NCBI GenBank assembly: GCA_014284505.1
Contig: JAAFYY010000001.1
Span: 2,666,001 to 2,730,000 of the forward strand
Direction of reading: 5' to 3'
DNA from: Streptacidiphilus sp. 4-A2
Lineage (GTDB): Bacteria > Actinomycetota > Actinomycetes > Streptomycetales > Streptomycetaceae
DNA: 64,000 nucleotides
The notes below the pieces were generated by a model that did no database searches, had not been told where the DNA came from, and saw only the letters and a program-made list of their open reading frames with translations. Positions within the stretch are counted from its first letter, which is position 1; each line of letters begins with the position of its first letter. Made by a program: the position numbers and the translations under genes. Of the stretch, positions 38,232 to 47,531 are shown one piece after another.

Positions 38232-38880
38232 TCAGCTTGTCGGCTGGAACGCGGGGCCGGTCCTGGTGAGTGCGAAGGCGGACCTGGGAGTGGGCGAGGT
38301 CGGGGCGCTGACCGACATCCGGCTGTACGCACCGCCGTTCAGTCCGCTCACAGTCACCGTGGCCGGGTACGTGGACATGCCGCCTGACGCGCAGTTCGGC
38401 TTGCAGTTCTTCTCCGACCACTTGCCGGTCGCCGACGCCGTCGGTCGGCCCCAGTCGGTCCAGTTCAGGCCCTCCAGCACCCAGCCCGCGTCGGCGCACG
38501 TCAGCACCAGCGAGGCCGGTCGCGGCGAGGGCTTGCCCGAGCAGTCGTAGATCACCACAGAGGCCTGGGCCTGCTGCGGGGCGGGGGTGGCGGGAGGCAC
38601 TGCCGGGAAGGGCTCGCGGTAGGCGGGGCGTGGCGGACGGGCTCGCCCCGCTCGCGACCGGGGTGGTGGAGATCCGGGCGGAGGGGCTCTGGGCGGAGGG
38701 GCTCTGGGACGACGGGGCCGCGGCTGCCGTCGAGCCGGTCGTGGGGGTCGTGGGGGTCGTGGGCTTTGCCGCGCTGCTGCCGCAGCCGGCGAGGCACAAG
38801 GCGGCAGCGAGCGCACCGGACACCGCGAGCAGACCACGGCCGGCGCGTTCCGTGCCACGCTGACCGCGGTCGCTCCCCAC
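38232..38880 (-). CDS. Putative lipoprotein, one frameshift
   Basis: About 216 residues. Lipobox 'ALCLAGCGSS' after a short hydrophobic stretch, a long Ser/Pro/Thr/Ala linker including two copies of a five-residue 'S-x-Q-S-P' repeat (15-bp units), then a globular domain with four cysteines ('IYDCSGKPS', 'LTCADAGW', 'KNCKPNCASG'). Break near 38635. GTG 38880 is favoured because it gives a normal-length signal. No family recognised. Confidence 0.62.
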
Positions 38881-39112
38881 GTGTCCCCGGAGGATGTCTC
38901 TGACACGATGAGCGCTGGTGGCTTTCACGGTAGTGCCCCTGTTCGATCACGGGAGCCGAAACGCTCCCGATGCTCCCAGACCGACCTCCACCGCGACGCG
39001 GTGACACTCCCTCAGACGCACCCGGCCCGGCGGGGTTTCCAGCGTTCGGGTAACAGCCTGGCAACTGCTGCTTCAGCTGCCCGGGGGAGCGTGCGGCTCA
39101 GGGGCGTACGGC

Positions 39113-39937
39113 TCAGGGAGCGCCGACGAGGAGTTCGCCGTCGATGACGGTGACGGCGGTGCCGATCAGGAGCACACGGTCCCCACGCAGCACAGTGCGC
39201 ACCAGGCCCGTGCGGGCCGAGGCCTGAAGCCCGGTCAGTTCCTGCCGCCGGAGGCGGGCGGACCAGAACGGGGCCAGCGCCGTGTGCGCGCTGCCGGTCA
39301 CCGGATCCTCGTCGATGCCCACCGCGGGGCCGAAGAAGCGTGAGACGAAGTCGTAGCCCGCGGCGGGATCCTGAGCCGCGGCCGTGACGATCAGTCCACG
39401 GCTGGAGAGCCGGGCGATGGCGGACAGATCCGGGGCGAGCCCGCGGACGGTCTCCTCGTCGGCGACCTCGACCAGCAGGTCACCCACATGCGGGCCGGTG
39501 TCGTGGGCCGACAGCACCTCGGCGCCGATCGCGGCCGCGGCCTGCTCGGTGTCCGGGTGGACGGTGAGCGGGGCGGTCGGGAAGTCCAGCGTGATCCGGC
39601 CGTCCCCGGCGGCCTGCGCGGTCAGCACGCCGCTGCGCGTGGCGAAACGAACGAGGCCGGTCGTCGCGCCCGTGCCGTGCAGGACGTGGGCGGTGGCCAG
39701 GGTGGCGTGTCCGCACAGATTCACCTCGGTCACCGGAGTGAACCAGCGCAGCGCCCAGTCGCTCGCGCCACCGGGTGGCAGCGGGTGCGCGAAAGCGGTC
39801 TCGGCGAGATTCACCTCAGCCGCGATCTGCTGCATCAGGGCCGGATCCAGGAAGCCCTCGGGCCCCAGGAGCACGACACCGGCCGGGTTGCCGGCGAAGG
39901 GCCGGTCGGTGAAGGCGTCGACAATACGGATCTTCAT
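39113..39937 (-). CDS. PhzF family isomerase-like protein
   Basis: Intact, 274 residues. N-terminal 'VDAFTDRPFAGNPAGVVLL', catalytic Glu in 'NLAETAF', 'RWFTPVTEVNLCGHATLA' and the second-half 'GIDEDPVTGSAHTALAPFW' are diagnostic of PhzF/YddE diaminopimelate-epimerase folds. Stand-alone member with no phenazine genes nearby, so the substrate is unknown. Confidence 0.92.
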   Translation of the reverse strand: MKIRIVDAFTDRPFAGNPAGVVLLGPEGFLDPALMQQIAAEVNLAETAFAHPLPPGGASDWALRWFTPVTEVNLCGHATLATAHVLHGTGATTGLVRFATRSGVLTAQAAGDGRITLDFPTAPLTVHPDTEQAAAAIGAEVLSAHDTGPHVGDLLVEVADEETVRGLAPDLSAIARLSSRGLIVTAAAQDPAAGYDFVSRFFGPAVGIDEDPVTGSAHTALAPFWSARLRRQELTGLQASARTGLVRTVLRGDRVLLIGTAVTVIDGELLVGAP

Positions 39938-40098
39938 GACGGCGAGACTAGCCGCCCTGTGCCGGACCGGTCACCAGCGCGCGGCACCGGTACCCGCGGG
40001 TCGCACCCGCGCACAGCGGCGCGCCCACGGCCCGGGGCCGGGAAGCGGGGAGAACAGGGGGAACAGGGCGCTCGCGGAGTCCGGCTTCGGCCAGGGCG

Positions 40099-40428
40099 TT
40101 ATACCTTGGCCACGGTCAGCAGGACGGCGGCGTCCTCGATGGCCGCCAGGGCGTGCCGGGCGGGAGGAACGACCAGGAAGTCCCCGCTCATGCCGTCCCA
40201 GGAGGTGTCGCCGCTGCGCAGCCGGACCCGGCCGTGCAGCACCAGCAGCGTCGCCTCGCCGGGGTTCTCGTGCTCGGCCAGTTCGGCGCCTGCCCTGAGG
40301 GTGACCAGGGTCTGCCGCAGGTGGTGCTCGTGGCCGCCGTAGACGGTCTCGGCGCTGCGCCCGCTCGGGGCGGATCTGGCCTTTTCGAGGTGCTCGTGGG
40401 CGCGTGCCTCCAGGGAGAACTTCTGCAT
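40099..40428 (-). CDS. Cupin domain protein
   Basis: Intact, 109 residues, single small cupin barrel: 'TLVTLRAGAELAEHENPGEA' then 'LHGRVRLRSGD' and 'LVVPPARHALAAIEDA'. Only one His/Glu pair of motif 1 is present ('EHENPGEA'), typical of RmlC-like short cupins annotated as LuxR/stress cupins. Role unknown. Confidence 0.82.
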   Translation of the reverse strand: MQKFSLEARAHEHLEKARSAPSGRSAETVYGGHEHHLRQTLVTLRAGAELAEHENPGEATLLVLHGRVRLRSGDTSWDGMSGDFLVVPPARHALAAIEDAAVLLTVAKV

Positions 40429-40550
40429 GATCCGAGTCTGGCACCGCAGCCGGGCGTTGTCCCGTGCATCCGGCGCGGCGCGCCCTTTCCGGCGTCACCC
40501 GCGCCGTGCGGGGGCCGGGCCGGCGCCCTGCCGTCGGCCCGGTCGCCGGG

Positions 40551-41087
40551 TCAGTCCCGGAAGAGCGCGCTGAGGCGGGGCAGCCGGCGGTCCACCTCCT
40601 TTCGGTCGTCGAAGTCGAAGGCCCAGGCGGGGTCGAGCTTCGGGTAACGGATGCTGAAGCTGCCGGGTGGGAGCTGTTCGCCGGTCGCCGCCTTGTGCGC
40701 GTTCCAGGCGATGCCCAGGGTCGCCTCGCAGTCGAGGTCTGTTCCGTCGGCCGCCGCGGCGCGGACGACGGGCAGCTCGGCGAGCGTCTCCGGGTCTTCG
40801 ACGACCCGCTCGAACACATCCCGCCCCTGGGTGATCAACCAGCCTCGGAAGTAGTCGAATCCGTCGTCGGAGCAGCCGCCGTTGATCAGGTAGGCGGCTG
40901 CCCACAACGGGTTCCGGTAGGAGTCGGCCATCAGCTCCCACAGGGCCTGCTGCGCTGCGACGATCTCGGCACGGGGGCGGGCCGCGAGCAGGGCCGCGGC
41001 CCGTTCGGCGACCGGCCGGCCGTCCGCGGGTTCGGGGACTTCACGGCGGGCTTCGGCTACCAGTTTCCAGAACTCCTGAGTGTCCAT
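40551..41087 (-). CDS. DUF4240 protein
   Basis: Intact, 178 residues. 'MDTQEFWKLVAEARREV' start, 'ALWELMADSYRNPLWAAAYL' and 'CSDDGFDYFRGWLITQGRDV' are the DUF4240 blocks seen in toxin-immunity-like and uncharacterised actinobacterial proteins. It stands alone behind the roadblock genes on the same strand, 48 bp away. Confidence 0.87.
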   Translation of the reverse strand: MDTQEFWKLVAEARREVPEPADGRPVAERAAALLAARPRAEIVAAQQALWELMADSYRNPLWAAAYLINGGCSDDGFDYFRGWLITQGRDVFERVVEDPETLAELPVVRAAAADGTDLDCEATLGIAWNAHKAATGEQLPPGSFSIRYPKLDPAWAFDFDDRKEVDRRLPRLSALFRD

Positions 41088-41135
41088 GGCGGTTCAGCAT
41101 GCCAGCCGGGTCCGACAGGGCCCCGGCCCGGGACA

Positions 41136-41621
41136 TCACAGTGTGCGCAGGAGTTCCAGTATGCGCTGGAGGAAGGAGGCTTCCACCTCTTCCGCCTGCT
41201 CCACGGGGCCGGGGACGGGTCTGCGATGACGGCGGGGAAGTTCCGGTTTCGGGAGCAGCCGGGGGACCTCCTCAAGCAGGCGGCGCAGGTGCATGCGGGC
41301 CAGAGCGGGATTGGCCTCCTTGCGGACAAGGGTGACCTGGGCAACCGCACAGCCGTCGCCGGCCAGGATCTTGACCTGTTGCAGCGAGCAGTAGGTCATC
41401 CCGGTGATCATGATCTCTTCCGGTGTTTCGCCGTCTCTCCGGCTCTGCCGGGCGACATCGAGTGACGCTCTGCCTGCGGCAAGGGCGAAATCCTCCGGCA
41501 TGTTCGGCGCCTGGCCGACGAGGAGGGCATCGTTCGACAGCTCGCCGATGACGGCGCCCACGGCGCCGGGGATGCGCAGCAGAACGTCCAGGGCTTCGCT
41601 CAGCGAGCGAACGGCAGCCAT
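41136..41621 (-). CDS. Roadblock/LC7-like protein with extended tail
   Basis: Intact, 161 residues. The first 120 residues ('LSEALDVLLRIPGAVGAVIG', 'QQVKILAGDGCAVAQVTLVR') follow the roadblock fold; the tail is Pro/Arg-rich and ends in a helix. ATG 41621 aligns best with the neighbouring paralogue; GTG 41660 is an upstream alternative. It is the second of two tandem roadblock genes. These proteins regulate small GTPases, but no GTPase, DUF742 or kinase of a conservon is present. Confidence 0.7.
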   Translation of the reverse strand: MAAVRSLSEALDVLLRIPGAVGAVIGELSNDALLVGQAPNMPEDFALAAGRASLDVARQSRRDGETPEEIMITGMTYCSLQQVKILAGDGCAVAQVTLVRKEANPALARMHLRRLLEEVPRLLPKPELPRRHRRPVPGPVEQAEEVEASFLQRILELLRTL

Positions 41622-41677
41622 CGACGGGTCAGGGCGCCATAACGCGACCGAGGTTCCCACAGGTCCACGTCTTCCGA

Positions 41678-42055
41678 TCAGAGCGTGAGGCTGTCCTCTA
41701 TCTGGCGCAGCTTCAGCCGGGCCAGGGCGAGGTTGGCACGATTGCGGTCGAGCGCGAGGTAGAGGAAGTGTCCTTCGCTGCCCTTGTTGGTGAGCGGACG
41801 GATCAAGTGGTACTGACCTGTCAGGGTGATCAGGATGTCTTCGATGGTCTCGTGGTGGAGGTCGAGCATTTCCAGGGTCCGCAGCTTCGACCGCACGACC
41901 TCGGTGTTCCCGGCGGCGGCGATGTTCAGGTCCAGGCCGCTGTTGCCCATCGTGCCGAGGGCCATGCCGCTGTGGTAGTCGACCAGAGCCACGCCCATGG
42001 CGCCCTCGATGGTCATGGCGGTCTTCAGTGCGATGTCCAGATTGGTCACAAGCAT
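41678..42055 (-). CDS. Roadblock/LC7 domain protein
   Basis: Intact, 125 residues. 'LDIALKTAMTIEGAMGVALV', 'DYHSGMALGTMGNSGLDLNI' and 'LITLTGQYHLIRPL' are typical of bacterial roadblock (MglB/CvnB-like) proteins. Paralogous to the next gene downstream. It lacks the rest of the conservon operon, so it may act with a partner elsewhere. Confidence 0.85.
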   Translation of the reverse strand: MLVTNLDIALKTAMTIEGAMGVALVDYHSGMALGTMGNSGLDLNIAAAGNTEVVRSKLRTLEMLDLHHETIEDILITLTGQYHLIRPLTNKGSEGHFLYLALDRNRANLALARLKLRQIEDSLTL

Positions 42056-42242
42056 GCCCCTGTCTGTTGGGCGTCCGGTAGGCGGCGTGCAGGGGGTACA
42101 AGCACCCCGCCGCTTCTTGCCCCGAGCATATGCCAGACGCCACCTCGCCCATGGGCCAAGTGCGGAAAGACAGTTGGGTTACCAGCGCTCGTTTTCCGCG
42201 CGCGCCCCCCGGCCTGGCTGCGACCGGGGACGGCACACGAGC

Positions 42243-42272
42243 GGCCGGTGCCCGCCGTTGCGGGCACCGGCC
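42243..42272 (-). terminator. Perfect 13-bp hairpin after DUF4916 gene
   Basis: Arms 42243-42255 and 42260-42272 (ggccggtgcccgc / gcgggcaccggcc) around loop cgtt, 15 bp downstream of the minus-strand stop at 42288. Confidence 0.75.
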
Positions 42273-42287
42273 GACGGGCCCTCAGGG

Positions 42288-42821
42288 TCAGGTCAGGCAG
42301 CCGACATGGGCGAGGGCCTGCTTGAGCAGGATTCCCTGACCGCCCGGCATCTCCTGCTGGAGCAGCTCGGACGAGGCCTCCTGCGGGCTGAACCAGACCC
42401 AGGTCGAGGGCGTCCTGCCGGGGCCGGCAGTCGCCGCTCACCGGGACGATGTAGGCCAGGGACACGGCGTGCGGGGGTCGTAGAACGGGGTGATCCCCTG
42501 CGTCGGGAAGTACTCGGCGACGGTGAACGGCTGGAGCGAGGCCGGGACCCTGGGCAGTGCCACCGGACCGAGGTCCTTCTCCAGGTGCCGCAGCAGGGCG
42601 TCACGCACCCGTTCATGGTGCAGCACCCGGCCGGAGACCAGAGCGCGGCTGACCGTCCCCTCCGGCCCGATCCGCAGCAGCAGCCCGATCCGGGTCACTT
42701 CCCCGCTGTCGTCGACCCGAACGGGAACGGCTTCTACATAGAGGATGGGCATCCGGGCGCGCGCCGATTCCAGCTCGTCGGAGGCGAGCCAGCCGGGCGT
42801 GGTTTCCGTCAAGTCTGACAT
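42288..42821 (-). CDS. DUF4916/NUDIX-like protein, two frameshifts
   Basis: About 178 residues. 'PGWLASDELESARARMPILY', 'VRVDDSGEVTRIGLLLRIG', 'ALLRHLEKDLGPVALPRVPA', 'HAVSLAYIVPVSGDCRPRQD' and 'VWFSPQEA' match the Streptomyces NUDIX-family DUF4916 protein almost throughout. Breaks near 42465 and 42400. The catalytic NUDIX box is not canonical, so hydrolase activity is doubtful. ATG 42821 is chosen by similarity; no strong RBS is visible. Confidence 0.82.
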
Positions 42822-43351
42822 TGGCTGATCGTACGTGCATACCCAGTGCGGCTCAAGGAGCCATTGCCGCTGGTCGGGCCGGACTGCCCGGCGCCGGCGC
42901 TCCCGGCCGGGCAGCGCCGGTCCGGTGACGGACCGGCAGAACCAGGGGAACCCGGCAGCGCCGCTGCCGCTGACCTGACCCCGCCGCTGCCCGGTCGCCG
43001 GGTAGTGCCCGGCTCCGCCCGCGCCCGCGTGGCGGCGGGTGCGGTCGTCGCGGACCGCCCGGGCGGGGCAGTCGGCCCGGCGTCTCCCCTTGAAGTGCCG
43101 GGCCGGGCCCGGAACTCTTCCCCCGTGGAGTGCCGGGCCGCCGACCCGGGCCGGCCCTCGGCGCTCGGCCGGGGGTCGGTCACGGGACGGAAGGCGACGT
43201 GCCGCCTTTCTGCTCCTCGTCGAGGATCTCAGGACGCCGTCGGGAGGTGTTGCCGCTGCGTCGACAGTGCCTTGGCTTTGCGTCCACTCGCCCCCGGCAG
43301 TTACTCGCCATCGGCGCCTGCTCGCCCGCGGTGCCTGGTCGCCCGCGGCGG
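42822..43351. other. 530-bp stretch without a convincing gene
   Basis: Open frames exist on both strands but are of extreme Pro/Arg/Ala composition without conserved motifs. A perfect hairpin (gccggtccg-gtga-cggaccggc, 42916-42937) and repeated 'ctcgcccgcgg'/'ctcgcccgtg' units (about 43285-43365) are the only structures. The DUF4916 promoter must lie at its left end. Confidence 0.5.
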
Positions 43352-44369
43352 CTACTCGCCCGTGCCCCCGGTCAGCGTCTGCTGCCGGTGCTCGCTGGGC
43401 GAGAGTCCGTAGGCGGCCTGGAAGGCGCGGCTGAAGTCGGAGGCGCGGTGGATGCCCCAGCGGGCGGCGACGGCGTGGATCGGCATGCCGTGCAGCGCGG
43501 GGTCGGCCAGGTCGCGGCGTGCGTTCTCCAGCCGCCGACTGCGGATCCACGCGGCGACCGTCTCCCCTTCCGACTGCTGGGTGAAGACCCGGTGCAGATA
43601 GCTGACGGAGATGTGGTGCGCGGCGGCGATCATGGAAGGCGACAGTGAACAGTCGTGCAGGTTCCGCCCGATGAACGCCCGGATCTCCTCCGCCAGGGCC
43701 CGCCGCCGGGTGTCCTCGGGCACCGCCCCCTGGGCGTCCAGTTCCGTGGCCAGCCAGGCGGCCACCAGGTCGACCACAACCGTCCCCAGGCGGGGTGCCT
43801 CGGCGGGGCCGAGGACGGCGGCCTGCCGGTCCAGGCCGATGAGGAACTCCGAGAGCAGCGCACAGGTGCCCTCCCGCCCGGAGAACCCCCGGGCCCAGTA
43901 TGTGGCGCAACTGGTTCGGCGGCAGCGGCAGCAGCGACGCCGGGAAGTCGACCCCCAGCGCTTCGACGCGACGCCTCCCGCGGTCGGCGGTGGGTGCGCC
44001 GAAGGCCCGGAGGTCGAACGGATCCGAGCTGTGGGCCAGGTGCAGATCACCCGGCCCGAAGGTCGTGCTGGGAGCGCAGTCGCGCGTCAGCGCCATGCCC
44101 CCGTCGAGCAGCAGCGTCAGATGGAACACCTCCGGATCCGACCGCCGCACCATGGCCGCGGTCCGCTGGAACCGCACCGAAGGGAACGAGGTCCGCAGGA
44201 GGGTCACCGGCCCCAGCTCCAGACGCCGCGCCTCCGCCTCGAAGTGCTCGGTGTGGGTACTGATCACCTTGCTGGCCCGGGTCAGCCCGATCAGTTTCTG
44301 CCAGTCCTCGAATCGTTCCTTCCCGGACTCGGCCTCACTGCGGAACACGCTCTCTGTCCCCGCCGTCAC
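43352..44369 (-). CDS. AraC-like regulator with AraC_binding_2 domain, one frameshift
   Basis: About 338 residues. N-terminal sensing domain ('LLRTSFPSVRFQRTAAMVRR', 'LLLDGGMALTRDC'), C-terminal double HTH: 'LSPSMIAAAHHISVSYLHRV' and 'PIHAVAARWGIHRASDFSRA' followed by 'FQAAYGLSPSEHR'. Break near 43885. GTG 44369 follows 'ggggag'. The neighbouring targets are not obvious; the dienelactone hydrolase gene lies upstream on the same strand. Confidence 0.83.
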
Positions 44370-44520
44370 TGTCCACTCCCCATCGGATCGCTCCCTGCCG
44401 ACCGGCAGGACCTTCCCACGCGAAATCTTCCGCCCCGCGCCGAGACGCCCGGCAGGGGGGCGCCGGTTTCCGGGTTCCCGCCGGAGGCGGTCGTGATCCG
44501 GGCGGTGCGGACCCCGGTTC

Positions 44521-44563
44521 CCCGGTCGGCGAGGGCGGGCAGAGGCCGCCCTCGCCGACCGGG
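44521..44563 (-). terminator. Perfect 18-bp stem terminator after the dienelactone hydrolase gene
   Basis: Arms 44521-44538 (cccggtcggcgagggcgg) and 44546-44563 pair without mismatch around a 7-base loop. It ends the hydrolase transcript (stop at 44600, minus strand) before the AraC gene. Confidence 0.82.
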
Positions 44564-44599
44564 GCCGGGGTCCGGACGCGATGGGTGCGGGCCGCAGCC

Positions 44600-45348
44600 T
44601 CAGCCGGCGGCCAGGGCGCGGCCCAGGAGGGGCAGCAGACGGTCCCAGTGGCGTTGCAGTCCGGAGGGGCTGAAGGCGGACGTGTCGGACATGGTGAAGC
44701 CGTGGACGGTGCCGGGGTAGATCTCGGTGGGGTCGCCGGCGTCGGCGGCGGCCAGGGCGCCGTCGAGTGCGCTACTGGCCTTGGGCGTCATGTCGCCTTC
44801 GGCGAGGCCGAGATGGGCGTGAGCGGGGAGCCGGGGAGGAGGAGATGCGGGCTGTCGGGCGCACCGGTGACCAGCGCGCCGGGGTGGAATCCGGCGACGG
44901 CGGCCACCTGGCCGGGGTGGGCCGCGGCGGTGCGGATCGCCGAGACGGCGCCCATGCAGTAGCCGATGGCGGCGACCGGTCCGGCGCTCACCTCGGGCTG
45001 GGCGGTGAGGAAGCGGAGGTAGGCGTCGGCGTCGCGCAGCACCCGCTCGGTGGTGTGCGCCTTGAGCAGCGGCAGCAGCTCGGCGACGACCCCGGGCCGC
45101 TCCTCCTCCCCGATGTGCTCGGGCAGTCGGGTCAGCGGCGCCGGGCCGTGCCGGTAGAAGAGGTTGGGGACGAGCACGTAGTACCCGTGCCCGGCCAGTT
45201 CGCGGGCCTTGCGCTCCAGTTCGGGCCGCAGACCGAAGATGTCCATGTACAGCAGCACCGCCGGGTGCCGCTCGCCGTGGTCGGGGAAGGCGGCGAAGGC
45301 ATCGGCCCGGCCGTCCGCGGTGGGGATCGTCAACGTCTTGGTGGGCAT
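44600..45348 (-). CDS. Dienelactone hydrolase family protein, one frameshift
   Basis: About 249 residues. Nucleophile Cys in 'IGYCMGA', acid region before 'LAEGD', His in 'YPGTVHGFTMSD' give the Cys-Asp-His triad of dienelactone hydrolases. Break near 44832 ('ISASPK' to 'HLGLAEGDM'). ATG 45348 has 'aggag'. The family opens lactones in aromatic degradation, but many members have other ester substrates. Confidence 0.85.
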
Positions 45349-45460
45349 GGTTCTCCTGTCGTGGTGTGTGTCGAGCCTGTGGTCAACACGACGGAGGCGG
45401 GGCCCGCGGCGGCGCCGGGTCCCGAACCGAACAGCGGGCCGTCACCGGCCCGTACGGCGC

Positions 45461-45517
45461 TCAGCGGAGCGCCGGGTCACCAATTCGTGCGTGGCGCAAT
45501 GCCGTCCCGGTCGTCAT
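45461..45517 (-). other. Possible leaderless 18-codon ORF upstream of the hydrolase
   Basis: ATG 45517 starts 'MTTGTALRHARIGDPALR' and stops at TGA 45461. TAGGCT (45530-45525) lies 7 bases before the ATG, as in leaderless Streptomyces mRNAs, but no -35 box is seen. It may be a leader peptide or chance; the rest of the 222-bp gap to the btuD-like gene is empty. Confidence 0.25.
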
Positions 45518-45570
45518 CGCCCCCAGCCTAGCCCACCGGGCGGGGCACGGCCCGGGGGACGCCGGGGGCC

Positions 45571-46416
45571 TCAGGCCGCGCCGGGTCCGTCCCCGGCCGG
45601 GTCCTGCCCGCGGCGGCCGTGGACGCGCATGCCGTCGGGGATCGGGCCGCGCAGCGGGGTCACCACCGGCCGTCCGCCGTCGTCGCTGCTGACCTGTACG
45701 CGCGCCGAGTAGACCTCGGACACCAGCTCCTCGGTGATGACGTCGACCGCCGGGCCGCTCGCCCGCACCCGGCCGGCGTCGAGCAGGACCAGCTCGTCGG
45801 CGTACTGGCCGGCCGTGGTCAGGTCGTGCAGCGTGGTGACCACGGTCAGGCCCTGGGCGCAGCGCAGTTCGTCGACAAGGTCCAGGACCTGCTGCTGGTG
45901 ACCGATGTCGAGGGCGGAGGTCGGCTCGTCGAGCAGCAGCAGGCTGGGTTCCTGGGCCAGGGCCCGGGCCAGAGCCGCCCGTTGGCGTTCGCCGCCGGAG
46001 AGGGTGGCCAGCCTGCGGCCGGCGAAGCGGGCCACGTCGAGCCGGTCCGCGGAGCTGTCGGCGACCAGGCGGTCGTGCCGGCCGGGGCCGCTCAGGTAGC
46101 CCAGGTGGGGGGTGCGCCCCAGCAGCACGTAGTCGGCGACGGTCATGTCGTCCGGCAGGAGCGGGTTCTGCGGCACGAAGGCCAGGACCCGGGCGAGGGC
46201 GCGGCCCCGCAGGGCGTGGGTGTCGGTGGCACCGAGGGTGACCTGGCCGCGGTGCGGCAGCAGTCCGGCGACGGCGCGCAGCAGCGTGGACTTTCCGGCG
46301 CCGTTGGGGCCGATGACGGCGAGCCAGCCGCCGGAGCCGACGCCGCAGGAGACCCCGCGCACGACCGGTGTGCCGTCGAGGTCGACCTCCAGGCCCCGCA
46401 CGGTGAGGGCGCTCAT
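45571..46416 (-). CDS. btuD: Cobalamin ABC transporter ATP-binding protein
   Basis: Intact, 281 residues. Walker A 'GPNGAGKST', Q-loop 'FVPQNPLLPDD', ABC signature 'LSGGERQR', Walker B 'LLLLDEPTSALD' and switch 'LHD' are all present. FecE/BtuD type by sequence ('VVRGVSCGVGSGGWLAVIGP'). The ATG overlaps the permease stop (ATGA). Cobalamin is assigned as substrate because the operon lies behind a cobalamin riboswitch. Confidence 0.85.
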   Translation of the reverse strand: MSALTVRGLEVDLDGTPVVRGVSCGVGSGGWLAVIGPNGAGKSTLLRAVAGLLPHRGQVTLGATDTHALRGRALARVLAFVPQNPLLPDDMTVADYVLLGRTPHLGYLSGPGRHDRLVADSSADRLDVARFAGRRLATLSGGERQRAALARALAQEPSLLLLDEPTSALDIGHQQQVLDLVDELRCAQGLTVVTTLHDLTTAGQYADELVLLDAGRVRASGPAVDVITEELVSEVYSARVQVSSDDGGRPVVTPLRGPIPDGMRVHGRRGQDPAGDGPGAA

Positions 46417-47506
46417 GTGCGTACCGACCGGGTGCTGCGCAGGATCCAGATGAACACCGGGGAGCCGATCAGTGCCGTCACCACGCCGATCGGCAGTTCT
46501 CCGGGGGCCAGGACGGTGCGGGCCAGGGTGTCGGCGAGCACCAGGAACCCGGCGCCGAAGAGCAGGGACAGCGGCAGCACCACCCGGTAGGAGGTGCCCG
46601 CCAGTCGCCGGACCGCGTGCGGGACGATGATCCCGACGAAGCCGATCAGGCCGCTGACGGCGACCGCGGTCGCGGCGGCCAGGGCGCAGGCGGCGACCAC
46701 CAGGAAGCGGACCCGGCCGGGGTGCATGCCGAGGCTGCGGGCCTCCTCGTCACCGACCGAGAGCACGTCCAGGTGTCGGCCGTGGAGCAGGACGACCAGC
46801 GTGCTGACGGCGGCGTAGGGCAGGATCTCCCCGGTCTGCTGCCAGTCGGCGGTGGCCAGCGAGCCGAGCAGCCAGGAGTACACCTGCTGGAGGTCCTGGG
46901 CCGAACGCTGGAGCACGAAGGTCTGGACCGCCGTCAGGAACATCCCCACCGCGAGCCCCGCGAGCAGCAGAGTGGCGGTGCCGGGGCCCCGGCCGCCCCG
47001 GCCGCGTAGGCCACGGCGACCCCGGCCAGGGCCCCGACGAAGGCGGCGACCGGCACGGCCGAGGGCCCGGCCCCGCCGAGGTAGACGATGGCGACGGTCG
47101 CGCCCAGCCCGGCCCCGGCGGAGGCGCCCAGCAGCCCGGAGTCCACCAGGGGGTTGCGGAACACCCCTTGGTAGCCGGCCCCGGCCAGCGACAGCAGCCC
47201 CCCGACGAGCGCACCGAGCACGATCCGCGGCATCCGGATCTCGTACAGCACCGCGCGGTCCAGCGGGCTCAGGCTGGAGTGCAGGTCGACGAACGGGATC
47301 CGGTCCAGCAGGGCGGTGACGGTGGCGAGGGGGTTCAGGTCGGCCGCGCCCACCAGCGCGCTGCCCAGCACCGCGACGGCCAGGAAGGCCACCGCGATGC
47401 CGTAGGCGCGGGCGGTGCGCCGCCCCGGCCTCGCGGCCGGATCCGCCCCCGGCTCAGCCGCGGGGGCGGTGGACGGGCCGGCGGAAGGGCCGGTGGACGC
47501 GCTCAC
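46413..47506 (-). CDS. btuC: Cobalamin ABC transporter permease (FecCD family), one frameshift
   Basis: About 364 residues, nine to ten helices: 'YEIRMPRIVLGALVGGLLSL' and 'GAGYQGVFRNPLVDSGLLGA' (RxPR and FxNPLADP-like FecCD motifs), 'SGLIGFVGIIVPHAVRRLAG' and 'PGELPIGVVTALIGSPVFIW' at the end. Break near 46985. GTG 47506 lies 25 bp after the binding-protein stop. The N-terminal 30 residues are Pro/Ala-rich and cytoplasmic. Confidence 0.86.
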
Positions 47507-47531
47507 TTCCGGCGGCCTGTTCGCGCAGGGG

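Noticed and set aside
41658-41660. GTG 41660 as start of the second roadblock gene
   Set aside because: It would add 13 residues before the roadblock fold that the paralogue lacks; ATG 41621 aligns better, though neither has a convincing RBS.
42438-44369. A 643-codon minus-strand frame joining the AraC regulator and the DUF4916 protein
   Set aside because: The middle 170 residues are read in the wrong frame relative to the AraC HTH and then through non-coding DNA.
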